Positions 13,326-20,161 of a stretch of DNA of 44,203 nt are shown here, in pieces. This DNA is from a virus: positions 1 through 44,203 of the IMG/VR virus record IMGVR_UViG_3300031753_000301. One strand, written 5' to 3'. The translations under genes were made by a program, and so were the position numbers. The notes beneath the pieces were generated by a model. The model was not told the origin of the DNA. It saw nothing but the letters and a program-made list of their open reading frames with translations, and ran no database searches. Each line of letters starts with the position of its first letter. Position 1 is the stretch's first letter.

Positions 13326-13597
13326 GCAGCACGGGTGAGTCTCCGCTCATTTCGCTTCGGTTTGTTCAGCGCGCGAATCATCCTGCGGATGCCGCGGATG
13401 ATGGCCATGCGCGTCGCCGGATGCGGCAGGGTGTCTCCGGCCGAGCTGACGCAGCTCGCGCAAATCTGGCTCCCCCGAATGAAGAACATGACGCGTTTCT
13501 GCTTGCCGCAATTCGAGCAGCTCCCCTTCGTGCGGCGGAGCTCGCCGGGGATCTCGCGCGGCGGCGCGATGAGGCGGTCCAGAAAGGCGGAGTTCAT
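13322..13597 (-). CDS. Zinc-ribbon hypothetical protein (91 aa)
   Basis: A four-cysteine ribbon (CSNCGKQKRVMFFIRGSQIC, then ASC; residues about 27-49) and a basic C-terminus (IIRGIRRMIRALNKPKRNER). ATGA coupling to terL. Position suggests a packaging accessory protein, but no HNH catalytic residues are present. Function unknown. Confidence 0.65.
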   Translation of the reverse strand: MNSAFLDRLIAPPREIPGELRRTKGSCSNCGKQKRVMFFIRGSQICASCVSSAGDTLPHPATRMAIIRGIRRMIRALNKPKRNERRLTRAA

Positions 13598-13767
13598 GAC
13601 TTCAACTTTCGGATCCGGCTATCGATGCTCGCCAGCGCTCCATAGAGCATCCAGGCGATCGTGGCGGCTTCCCATCGCCGAGTGAGCCGATATGCGCACC
13701 AGGAAAAGAGAGCAGCAAAAAGAGTGTTCACGATCGCGGTGACAATCACGTCGACGGGGTCCTTCAT
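13594..13767 (-). CDS. Small membrane protein (57 aa)
   Basis: One hydrophobic segment near residues 6-26 (DVIVTAIVNTLFAALFSWCA) and a basic C-terminus. Both ends overlap neighbours as ATGA. Role unknown. Confidence 0.6.
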   Translation of the reverse strand: MKDPVDVIVTAIVNTLFAALFSWCAYRLTRRWEAATIAWMLYGALASIDSRIRKLKS

Positions 13768-14078
13768 CGGGGCAACCGCCCGTTCAGCTCTTCATCGAGC
13801 CGCATCTCTTCTTTGATGACCTTCGGGCTGCTGTTCTTGTTCATGACGCGGACGAGCGTCGGCGGGTATGGCCTGCCAAAAGTCCAGACACTCACGAAAA
13901 TATCGGCGCCGTTCGCAATCATTTCGCGTTCTTCCGGTGTGAGTTCCCATCGGCTCATCACGGAGATTTCGGGCCCGGCCGATCGCAAAGCCGGCAATGG
14001 CTGATATTCCGGCTGTGCTTCGCCGAAAATGATTTCGTAAGGCTCGAGGCCAACGATCACTGGAGAGCTCGGCTTCAT
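13764..14078 (-). CDS. Conserved small phage protein (104 aa)
   Basis: The segment WELTPEEREMIANGADIFVS followed by WTFGRPYPPTLVRV is a familiar small phage/prophage family of unknown function. The start at 14078 lies in an ATGA overlap. Longer upstream readings are shadow sequence. Part of a chain of coupled genes between 14604 and 11380. Confidence 0.7.
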   Translation of the reverse strand: MKPSSPVIVGLEPYEIIFGEAQPEYQPLPALRSAGPEISVMSRWELTPEEREMIANGADIFVSVWTFGRPYPPTLVRVMNKNSSPKVIKEEMRLDEELNGRLPR

Positions 14079-14425
14079 CGGGGCAACCGGATCGGGAATT
14101 TGCGTTTGTAGTTCGCGTTGCGCTTGCAGTAGAGGCGCGGCTTCTTCGGCCGCTTCTGGCCGGCGATCACCTTCATGATCATGCCGGCCGCGACTTTGCT
14201 CAGACCCTTTTGCCGAAGATATTTGAAAAATTCCCGTCCCCAGTTCACCCGGTCTTCCGCCTTGCCGAGCTCGAGGAGATAGGGCCCGAGCTCCGGGCAG
14301 CGCGCGCCGTGGCGCATGTCGGCGAGGATCTCCGCCTGCTTTTCTTCGAGCCATTTGTCGAGAAGGTTTTTCAGCGCCCGGTATTTCGCGTAGCGCGTGA
14401 CGAGAGTTTGTTGCAGCAGTTTCAC
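14075..14425 (-). CDS. Hypothetical helical basic protein (116 aa)
   Basis: Helical first half (YRALKNLLDKWLEEKQAEIL) and a strongly basic end (KRPKKPRLYCKRNANYKRKF). It may bind nucleic acid. Not recognised. Coupled to both neighbours by overlaps. Confidence 0.6.
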   Translation of the reverse strand: MKLLQQTLVTRYAKYRALKNLLDKWLEEKQAEILADMRHGARCPELGPYLLELGKAEDRVNWGREFFKYLRQKGLSKVAAGMIMKVIAGQKRPKKPRLYCKRNANYKRKFPIRLPR

Positions 14426-14604
14426 GGATAAATCTTGTCGTAGATGAACCCGGCGAAGCTCACGCCGAGCCCGATGATCGCGAGCGGCCAGCCGAAAAAC
14501 GGATGGCGCAGCGCGATCGTGATGAGCCCGATGAAGGCCAGGATCAGCCCGACGAATTGCAGGAACGCGGGCAGCTTCACGAACTTGTCGATGTTCAGTG
14601 GCAT
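14422..14604 (-). CDS. Small two-pass membrane protein (60 aa)
   Basis: Two hydrophobic helices (about residues 12-32 and 38-56: FLQFVGLILAFIGLITIAL and WPLAIIGLGVSFAGFIYD). Holin-like in size, but it lies in the packaging region rather than the lysis cassette, so that is not claimed. Confidence 0.6.
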   Translation of the reverse strand: MPLNIDKFVKLPAFLQFVGLILAFIGLITIALRHPFFGWPLAIIGLGVSFAGFIYDKIYP

Positions 14605-14605
14605 C

Positions 14606-14701
14606 TCATCTCCATAGCCAGGCGCAGAGGCATTTCACGACCTCCGCGGGATTCTTCTTTTCGAGCGACCGGCCGCACCGCGGACAATTGCGGCGCCACA
14701 T
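14606..14701 (-). CDS. 31-aa zinc-motif micro-protein
   Basis: Too short for most gene callers. It reads NCPRCG and KCLCAW, giving two cysteine pairs. It fits the 6-nt gap to the gene at 14707 and ends just before 14604. Support is from motif and packing only. Confidence 0.4.
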   Translation of the reverse strand: MWRRNCPRCGRSLEKKNPAEVVKCLCAWLWR

Positions 14702-14706
14702 GGCGC

Positions 14707-14973
14707 TCAGGCGGAAAGCGCGGCTTCTTCTTCGGCGTTGATTCGCAGGCATTCCTTCAGCGTGACGCAATCCGGAAAGTGGTTCGTTGCGGGATACCAC
14801 GGCGAATCTGTGCTGTGCTTGCGGGCGAGCGGAAGCACGCCGGCGTTGCAGGTTTCCGTTCCCAGGTTGATGGAAACGACGATCCCGAGCACGCGCGCGC
14901 TCGTGGGATACGGCGGGACCGAATGAACCAGGTCGCCCACCTTCGCCGGCGAACCGTCTTTGTAGTGCGGCAT
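14707..14973 (-). CDS. Conserved small phage protein (88 aa)
   Basis: It begins MPHYKDGSPAKVGDLVHSVP, a start typical of a small SH3-like phage family, followed by RVLGIVVSINLG and a CN pair. GGAGAAG lies about 5 nt before the ATG. Function unknown. Confidence 0.65.
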   Translation of the reverse strand: MPHYKDGSPAKVGDLVHSVPPYPTSARVLGIVVSINLGTETCNAGVLPLARKHSTDSPWYPATNHFPDCVTLKECLRINAEEEAALSA

Positions 14974-15044
14974 TTTTCTTCTCCAGGTTGGAATCGACGC
15001 GAGTGGAATTCCGTTCTTCGTTCGAGCCGGCGGATAAATCCATT

Positions 15045-15100
15045 CCCCTTCGCATTCGCGGATCGTGCCCGCCGAGGCGGGAGGCTCGAATGCGAAGGGG
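15045..15100. repeat. Large perfect inverted repeat (14-bp arms)
   Basis: CCCCTTCGCATTCG (15045-15058) pairs with CGAATGCGAAGGGG (15087-15100). The loop contains a second stem, CCCGC/GCGGG. There is no T-run, so an ordinary intrinsic terminator is unlikely. Confidence 0.75.
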
Positions 15101-15118
15101 AGCTGATGCAAGTCCATT

Positions 15119-15153
15119 CGCATGAAGCGCCCCTTGCCGGGAGCCTTCATGCG
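15119..15153 (-). repeat. Palindromic element family 1, copy 9
   Basis: 35 nt, arms CGCATGAAG/CTTCATGCG. The stem differs from consensus at several bases, yet both arms changed together. The core TTGCC is kept. It lies 4 nt after the stop of the gene 15158-15916. Confidence 0.85.
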
Positions 15154-15157
15154 TCCG

Positions 15158-15916
15158 TTACTGCAGGTCGTAACCCTGCATCGAGATCGATTCATTCAGG
15201 TTCGCGAGGCCGCCGGAAAATGCGGCCGTCATCGCCGTGTTCGTCGTGCCCTGCAAATTCAGGCCCGGCACCACGAGCGAGCCGCCGCCCACTGCGGCGG
15301 GAACGAAAATCGTCGCCGTCCAAACGACCGTGGCGCCATCGAGCACCGTGACCGTCAAAACTGTGGCCGCTGGCGCGACGCTGGCCGACCAGCTGATCGT
15401 AAGGCCGGTGCAGATGTGCCGAAGGTCCGCCGCGGCCGCTTGCGCCGCGGATGCGACCGTCCCCGTCGCCGGCGCGCTCGTGATGGTCCAGCCGGTGCTC
15501 TGTTGCGGCGAAATGATGTTGCCGGAATTGTCGGTCTGCGCGGGAATCTCGCCGAGCAGGCCCGCGGAAAGTTCGAAGGTCGTCTGCGTCACGCCGCCGT
15601 TCGTGTACTGCACGCGCCAATACCGTTTGCGGATGGGACAGATCAGCCGCTGAAGCGTGGCCGCGTTGCAGGTGTCCTTGGCGGCGGTCGACGTGAAATT
15701 CGCGTTGGTGACGTCGTCCGATTCCTGAACGACCAGCCCGAGGAGCGCCGAAGCCTGGTCGGAATAGACGCTCAGCTCCAGATAATTCAGCGGGATCATC
15801 GTGGCGTCGAACCAGGGAGACGTATAGACGGCGCCATTGGCGAGCACCGCGCCGACGGGAGGCGTGCCCGCCGGGTTAACCAGGATCATCGACATCTGTT
15901 GTGAGACTGGCGCCAT
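15158..15916 (-). CDS. Putative virion-associated protein (252 aa)
   Basis: Glycine-, alanine- and threonine-rich, beta-type sequence (YLELSVYSDQASALLGLVVQ, YWRVQYTNGGVTQTTFELSA, TVLTVTVLDGATVVWTATIF) resembling phage decoration or fibre-type proteins. No signal peptide. It sits between the small and large terminase genes. GAAAGGAAT, in the flank of palindrome copy 10, is the ribosome-binding site. Structural role inferred from composition only. Confidence 0.55.
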   Translation of the reverse strand: MAPVSQQMSMILVNPAGTPPVGAVLANGAVYTSPWFDATMIPLNYLELSVYSDQASALLGLVVQESDDVTNANFTSTAAKDTCNAATLQRLICPIRKRYWRVQYTNGGVTQTTFELSAGLLGEIPAQTDNSGNIISPQQSTGWTITSAPATGTVASAAQAAAADLRHICTGLTISWSASVAPAATVLTVTVLDGATVVWTATIFVPAAVGGGSLVVPGLNLQGTTNTAMTAAFSGGLANLNESISMQGYDLQ

Positions 15917-15930
15917 TGCGGGATTCCTTT

Positions 15931-15981
15931 CGCGCCAAGCTCCCGTCGTTTCCCTAAAAAAGGGCGGGAGACGTTGGCGCG
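15931..15981 (-). repeat. Palindromic element family 1, copy 10 (long form)
   Basis: 51 nt, arms CGCGCCAA/TTGGCGCG, with additional inner stems CTCCCG/CGGGAG and CCCT...AGGG. It fills the gap between the small terminase stop (15986) and the ribosome-binding site of the gene at 15916. Confidence 0.85.
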
Positions 15982-15985
15982 TCCT

Positions 15986-16477
15986 TTAGCCGAACATGCG
16001 GTCGGCGGTGCGATCGGCCGGGGCCTCCGGCTCGACGTGGATGCGCGTGCGCGCCGCGGGCGAAAGTCCGAGCTCGCCGGCGAGCTTGCACATCATCAGC
16101 AAAGATTTCTGCGCGATGGCCACTTGCGGCCATTGCTGAATGAATTTGATTTTTCCCTGCTCGCCTTTTTGCGCGGCCGGCTCGCGCATCACGAACGTGA
16201 GCCCGTGCGCTTCGAGGAAGTCCTCGGCATCGCGCCAGCGCGCGTAACTCGAACAGTAAGCGGCGAAGAGGTCGACGTCGGCGACGGAAAGCCAGGGGAG
16301 GTCCGGACGCAGGCGCTTCCAGACCTCTTTGGCTTTTTGGGACAACCAGGGCGGAGAGGGAAGATCGGCGGCCGCAGGGGTCGGGTGCGGCTCATCGGCG
16401 TTCAACTTTAGCTTGCCAGGATTACCTTGCAGGACTCGGAGTGCAGTTGGCTTTGGTGAGGGGCCGCGTCGTCCCAT
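15986..16477 (-). CDS. terS: Terminase small subunit, P27 family (163 aa)
   Basis: DNA recognition subunit of the packaging motor. Family signature: GRRGPSPKPTALRVLQGNPG, then EPHPTPAAADLPSPPWLSQK, a WKRLRPDLPWL segment and FAAYCSSYARWRDAEDFL. The start is taken at 16477 because MGRRGPSPKP is the usual N-terminus; ATG 16513 in the same frame is an alternative. No strong ribosome-binding site is seen. Unusually, it is separated from terL by seven small genes and a virion-type gene. Confidence 0.88.
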   Translation of the reverse strand: MGRRGPSPKPTALRVLQGNPGKLKLNADEPHPTPAAADLPSPPWLSQKAKEVWKRLRPDLPWLSVADVDLFAAYCSSYARWRDAEDFLEAHGLTFVMREPAAQKGEQGKIKFIQQWPQVAIAQKSLLMMCKLAGELGLSPAARTRIHVEPEAPADRTADRMFG

Positions 16478-16558
16478 GCACGCCAGTAGGCGAAAAAGCG
16501 CCGCATGGAGCAATAGAACGCCGTGCCAGTGTTCTAAGGGATGTGTCGCAAGGTAAAC

Positions 16559-16888
16559 TCACCATTCGCGGATCTCGGCCGGCCTGGCCGGCAGCCCGCT
16601 GACGTGAGGAAGGAGCTCGCGGACGCTCTTCTCGCTGATCGGCGTCACGCTGTAAATCGCGGCGCGGCCGACGTAGCGCGTGAAGCCCGCGCGAACGATG
16701 GCGCCATCTTTCTTCAGATCCGGAACGTCGATGCGCGCCATTCCCGGAAAGTCCGGCGGGTCCACCGTCACCCATCCGACAATTCTTTGGTGGCCGAAGA
16801 GTTCGACGAGCGCCCAGGCCTTCAGGCCTTCGGATTTGTCCTGCCTGTCTTTCCCAGAGAAGTCCGGAATGAGCGCAAGCTGCTTCAT
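16559..16888 (-). CDS. Conserved phage/plasmid hypothetical protein (109 aa)
   Basis: The pattern AWALVELFGHQRIVGWV, then MARIDVPD, GFTRYVGRAAIYSVTP and SEKSVRELL matches a common small family in phages and mobile elements. Its true function is not established. ATGA overlap with the upstream gene. Confidence 0.7.
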   Translation of the reverse strand: MKQLALIPDFSGKDRQDKSEGLKAWALVELFGHQRIVGWVTVDPPDFPGMARIDVPDLKKDGAIVRAGFTRYVGRAAIYSVTPISEKSVRELLPHVSGLPARPAEIREW

Positions 16889-17118
16889 CCGGAGAAGCTC
16901 TCGCCGGCGGCCGCGGCGTCCGCTTCCGTGAAGACATACTGCGGATATTTTTCCTTCATCTCGAGCAGGAACGGCCGCATGAGCGGATAGTTTTGCCAAT
17001 CTGCGCGCAGCGCCGCTTCCGCCAGGCTGCGAAGGAAATCGCCGGGCCTTGTCGGTTTGTTGTTTATGATCCCGAGCAGCCAGTCGAGCAGCTCCGGATC
17101 TTCGTGCGCGATAATCAT
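16885..17118 (-). CDS. Conserved small phage protein (77 aa)
   Basis: Contains GDFLRSLAEAALRADWQNYP followed by LMRPFLLEMKEKYPQY, a frequent small phage family with an alpha-helical core. Function unknown. Coupled by overlaps on both sides. Confidence 0.7.
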   Translation of the reverse strand: MIIAHEDPELLDWLLGIINNKPTRPGDFLRSLAEAALRADWQNYPLMRPFLLEMKEKYPQYVFTEADAAAAGESFSG

Positions 17119-17594
17119 TTGCTCTTCTCCGCGAATTCCATGCGCTTGCACTTCTTGAGCAGGACCGCGGCGTCCTCGGCCGTCAGCTCCTGCAGGGTAG
17201 TCGGCGGCATGCCGACGCCCATCTTTGCGACCGTGTCCTGGCGCAGATAATAGGATTTTCCGGCTTCGAGCGTGAGCTTCAGATGCGTCGCATTGTCGCC
17301 GGACTTCGAGCAGAAATCGTGCGCCCCGGGTTCGAGCGCGACGACGAAATAGCTCTTGTACTGGTTCACGCCGATCCACACGCGATCGGCGGAAACTTTC
17401 ATCTGCAGGTAGCCGCCTTCATAAGTGGGAGAGAGAACGTAGACGAGAGCCTTGCCGCCCGGCGGATTCGTTTCGAGCGGCGATTTGCCTTCGACCTTCT
17501 TCGTCGAGTGCTTCACGTCCGGCCCGCAGAGTTGCCCGCGCGCCGGCGCGGCCGCCAGAATGAGACTGGCGAGTAACAGCGTGGTGATTTTCAT
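17115..17594 (-). CDS. Exported DUF2846-like protein (159 aa)
   Basis: A Sec signal peptide (MKITTLLLASLILAAAPARG) precedes a domain with KALVYVLSPTYEGGYLQMKV, then WIGVNQYKSYFVVALEPGAH, matching the DUF2846 pattern of small bacterial envelope proteins. No lipobox is evident: the first cysteine (GQLCGP) is not preceded by a typical one. This may be a lysogenic-conversion gene, together with the superinfection-immunity gene 17886-18215. Its role in the envelope is unknown. Confidence 0.7.
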   Translation of the reverse strand: MKITTLLLASLILAAAPARGQLCGPDVKHSTKKVEGKSPLETNPPGGKALVYVLSPTYEGGYLQMKVSADRVWIGVNQYKSYFVVALEPGAHDFCSKSGDNATHLKLTLEAGKSYYLRQDTVAKMGVGMPPTTLQELTAEDAAVLLKKCKRMEFAEKSK

Positions 17595-17647
17595 GATTGT
17601 TCTCCGCTCAGCAGTGGCATCACTTCTTCTCGGAGTTGCCCTCTGGC

Positions 17648-17881
17648 TCACGCTGCTTTCTTTTTCCTGGGAATTCCGGCGTTCATCCGCCCCCACCGTC
17701 GAAAATCCTTTTTCGTATAGAGCTTGCTTCGCTTTGCCCCGCCTTTCGCGCCATGCTTCTTGTGGTCGAGGATGTGGTTTTTCAACGCCGCGACCGCGAG
17801 CCGGATCGCCTCGCTGAATTTCGTGCCGAGGGAGAACGTCTCCGCCTGTGCAAGAATCCTCGCCGCCGTCCTGTTCGTCAT
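17648..17881 (-). CDS. Small basic hypothetical protein (77 aa)
   Basis: Helical N-terminal part (FSEAIRLAVAALKNHILDHK) and lysine/arginine-rich C-terminus (RRWGRMNAGIPRKKKAA). Start chosen at ATG 17881, directly behind the stop of the immunity gene. Not recognised. Confidence 0.6.
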   Translation of the reverse strand: MTNRTAARILAQAETFSLGTKFSEAIRLAVAALKNHILDHKKHGAKGGAKRSKLYTKKDFRRWGRMNAGIPRKKKAA

Positions 17882-17885
17882 CGAA

Positions 17886-18215
17886 TCACGCTCCTTGGGG
17901 CTTTGCCATCCCTGGCGTGGCCGAGCTCGCCCACACCAGGGCAACTATCCAGCCGAGAATCGTCCAGCCTAGAAAGACGTCGAGCACCCATATCGCGGTC
18001 CGTTGATGATGATGCCGGCTCTGCCCGATCAGCCCGGGCAGGAGATAGGCGCCCGCGGCGAAAGCCAGAATCAGAAACCCGCGCAGCATTGCGCCGGCGT
18101 GATTGGGGTCAATGTTTATGTCGGTGAAGCCCGCGATGAACAGCGCGGCGGCGCATGCGCCGCCAGCCGTGATTGCCGTCCACTTGATTATTTTTCCCGC
18201 TTGCTGGTTCGTCAT
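17886..18215 (-). CDS. Superinfection-immunity family membrane protein (109 aa)
   Basis: Three hydrophobic segments (about 12-30, 45-62 and 75-96). The last, VLDVFLGWTILGWIVALVWA, is the diagnostic part of the T4 Imm-like family (Pfam Imm_superinfect). GAYLLPGLIG before it also fits. In T4 the protein acts at the inner membrane to block DNA entry of related phages. Here that is inferred from family. ATAATG overlap with the upstream gene. The leader has GGGAAAGGAAACGA. Confidence 0.8.
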   Translation of the reverse strand: MTNQQAGKIIKWTAITAGGACAAALFIAGFTDINIDPNHAGAMLRGFLILAFAAGAYLLPGLIGQSRHHHQRTAIWVLDVFLGWTILGWIVALVWASSATPGMAKPQGA

Positions 18216-18442
18216 TATCGTTTCCTTTCCCTTGCCGCCTCTTTACGAAAATCGACCAGCTTGCCGTCGACTCGCGCCATGGCCGGCTGGTCCACCGTGC
18301 ATCCATGCGTGTCCGTCGCCGAGCGGTATAGCTCTCCGGCGAGAGCATCGGCCAATACTTCGAACTCCGTGCTCTTCACCCGAATCCGGAAGCTCAGCGT
18401 TTTCCAGATTGGCCTGCGTGGGAATGGGGTCATGTTCGTCAT
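18215..18442 (-). CDS. Small hypothetical protein (75 aa)
   Basis: Start ATG 18442 has GGGAAAGGAAACGA upstream, nearly the same leader as the next gene. It contains TLSFRIRVKSTEFEVLADAL and a charged tail. Not recognised. Its leader carries the TAAGGTA/TACCTTA palindrome (18473-18492). Confidence 0.55.
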   Translation of the reverse strand: MTNMTPFPRRPIWKTLSFRIRVKSTEFEVLADALAGELYRSATDTHGCTVDQPAMARVDGKLVDFRKEAARERKR

Positions 18443-18472
18443 AGTCGTTTCCTTTCCCTTGCACTCGCAGCA

Positions 18473-18492
18473 TAAGGTAGCGGGGTACCTTA
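18473..18492. promoter_or_regulatory. Palindrome TAAGGTA/TACCTTA
   Basis: 7-bp perfect arms with a 6-nt spacer, 31 bp before the gene at 18442. It shares AAGGTA with 18531-18539 and 20144-20161. Operator candidate. Confidence 0.45.
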
Positions 18493-18530
18493 GTAAAGGC
18501 AATTCGGCGGATATCCGCGTCCGGGGGCGA

Positions 18531-18539
18531 CTAAGGTAC
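18531..18539. promoter_or_regulatory. Half-site CTAAGGTAC
   Basis: Third occurrence of the AAGGTA motif. It overlaps the in-frame stop of the unshifted methyltransferase. Confidence 0.3.
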
Positions 18540-18606
18540 GGTTGGCGTCCTCGCCATCGATTTCCGGGAGGATAGTGGTTTCCCTGCTTGTTCTAAAAGC
18601 GCTGGT

Positions 18607-20031
18607 TTAACTCCCATCCCGGCCAGGCGCTCGAGCGTGACGGCCACAAACTTCGGATCGAGCTCGACGCCGAAGCATCGGCGCCCTGTCTCCTCGGCCG
18701 CCAGCGCCACGAACCCCCCCCCCCAGGAAACTGTCGAGAACAATCTCCCCGGGCTTTGAACTGTTCACGATCGCGCGCATGGCGAGAGCCGTTGGCTTCT
18801 GCGTCGGATGCAAATTAACTCCGCGCTCGTGGGATATCGCCCACTGATCGCCGGCGCGGGAATCGACGGTCGCCACGATCTCGTCGCCCGGCGTGACACG
18901 CAGCAGCCTGAACTTTTTCCCTCTGGGCGATTTCGCCGCGAGGAAGAGCTCGATGCCTTCGCCATTGGAAATTCGCAATCCGCCAGCGAGCGATACGACG
19001 CGTGCGCCCTTGCCATCGCGATACCCGATCCTCCAGACCGTGGATTGATCCCGCTCGCCGTAGAATGGCGCATGGCCGCCGCCGGCCTTCTCGGCATAAA
19101 AGCAAGGCTCCGCCTGCCAGTGGTAGTCCGCGCGGCCCAGAACGAAGGAATCTTTCGCCCAGATGATGCATTGCTTCTCGAGCAGGCCCGCGCGGTCCAT
19201 CGCGATTTCAAAATCGCGCCTGGTCGAGCTGGCGTGCCAGATGTAAAAGGCAGCATTCGGCAGCGTGCATCGAGACATGGCCTTCAGCGCCCCAACGAGC
19301 ATCTGGAGCAGCGCGTCGTCGCGCTTCTCGTCGTTCAGGATCGTCCCGGTCGCCGTGCTCTCGTAGCTCACGCCATACGGTGGATCTGTGACGACTAAGC
19401 TCGCGGATTCGCCGTTCGCGAATAATCGCTTCACTTCCTTCAGCTCTGTCGCGTCGCCGCAGAGGATCCTGTGTTTTCCCGCGGTCCAAAGCTGGCCCCG
19501 CGCGGTCTTCCACTTTTTTCGCAGCTCCTCCGCTTCATCGATCCGCGCTTCGGGCGCCTCTTCCTCCGCGCCGGTGCCCATGAGCCGCTCGAGCTCCGCT
19601 TCATTCCAGAATTGCGCGAGGTCCACGTCGCGCGCTTTCAGCGTTTCTGGATCCCAGTCGAGCCCGAGCTCCGATGAACGGTTGTCGGCGATCGCCAGCT
19701 CTTTCGCTTTCTCATCTTTCTCGAGATCCAGGTCCGTCCGGCCGACGGCGATCACTGTGTCGCCGTCGGTTTGAATCACCGCGACTTTCTTAAAGCCGGC
19801 CCTCCGCGCGGCTTCGAGAGTTTTGTTGCCGGCGATCACCTGTCCCTTGCGGTCAATCAAAATGGAACGGCCTGCGCCGAACTTTTTCAGCGATGTTTCG
19901 ACGAACGCCCGGCCTCGTGCGGTTCCCAGATTCGGATTGTGAGCGTCGGGAACCAGGTCCTCGATCGGAACGAGGCGCACCGCGAGCGATTTTCGCTTTG
20001 CGCTAACCGACCCGGTTTTCTTTACGCTCAC
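18607..20031 (-). CDS. ParB-domain DNA methyltransferase, frameshifted at a G11 tract
   Basis: The N-terminal ParB/Srx-like domain (VRLVPIEDLVPDAHNP, IAGNKTLEAARRAGF) precedes a beta-class N6/N4 DNA methyltransferase with the catalytic motif TDPPYGVSYE and a C-terminal SAM-binding motif beginning EIVLDSFLGGG. At 18714-18724 eleven G residues shift the frame, so the product ends in unrelated residues at 18607. With ten G the frame reads FLGGGFVALAAEETGRRCFG, then VELDPKFVAVTLERL and would end at 18531. GTG 20031 has AGGGGGGA suitably spaced; TTG 20037 is the alternative. The target site is unknown. Confidence 0.85.
   Translation of the reverse strand: MSVKKTGSVSAKRKSLAVRLVPIEDLVPDAHNPNLGTARGRAFVETSLKKFGAGRSILIDRKGQVIAGNKTLEAARRAGFKKVAVIQTDGDTVIAVGRTDLDLEKDEKAKELAIADNRSSELGLDWDPETLKARDVDLAQFWNEAELERLMGTGAEEEAPEARIDEAEELRKKWKTARGQLWTAGKHRILCGDATELKEVKRLFANGESASLVVTDPPYGVSYESTATGTILNDEKRDDALLQMLVGALKAMSRCTLPNAAFYIWHASSTRRDFEIAMDRAGLLEKQCIIWAKDSFVLGRADYHWQAEPCFYAEKAGGGHAPFYGERDQSTVWRIGYRDGKGARVVSLAGGLRISNGEGIELFLAAKSPRGKKFRLLRVTPGDEIVATVDSRAGDQWAISHERGVNLHPTQKPTALAMRAIVNSSKPGEIVLDSFLGGGVRGAGGRGDRAPMLRRRARSEVCGRHARAPGRDGS
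18714..18724 (-). repeat. Homopolymer of 11 G in methyltransferase motif I
   Basis: The run encodes the glycines of the SAM-binding loop. G10 would be in frame; G11 is frameshifted. It is a phase-variation candidate or a sequencing/assembly error. Confidence 0.85.
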
Positions 20032-20154
20032 CGGCAATCCCCCCCTAGTGAAACCCTCGGCCGCGCGCGCGGTTGTGCCACGCCGGTATCCGTCGCAAAC
20101 CCCGGAGCTTTTTCGACCCCTTGGTCATGGTACGGCCATGACTAAGGTAGCCGC
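20032..20154. other. Leader between HNH nuclease and methyltransferase
   Basis: About 120 bp without a gene. It contains most of the AAGGTAG/CTACCTT palindrome and a G-rich ribosome-binding site. No clear sigma-70 promoter. Confidence 0.4.
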
Positions 20155-20161
20155 CTACCTT
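20144..20161. promoter_or_regulatory. Palindrome AAGGTAG/CTACCTT
   Basis: 7-bp perfect arms with a 4-nt spacer. It overlaps the HNH stop codon and lies about 110 bp before the methyltransferase start. Related to the site at 18473-18492. Confidence 0.45.

Larger units (their letters stand above)
14974..15157. other. Intergenic segment with two hairpins
   Basis: 184 bp without its own gene. It holds the large inverted repeat at 15045-15100 and palindrome copy 9. The frame of the gene at 14707 stays open through it, but the ribosome-binding site favours the 14973 start. Confidence 0.5.

Noticed and set aside
11877-13685. Long plus-strand open frame (602 codons)
   Set aside because: It is the antisense shadow of the large terminase and neighbours. 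High GC leaves the opposite strand open, and the translation is arginine- and histidine-rich without motifs.
14707-15195. Longer form of the 14707 gene starting upstream of 14973
   Set aside because: The added residues are encoded by the large inverted repeat and palindrome copy 9. A good ribosome-binding site precedes 14973.
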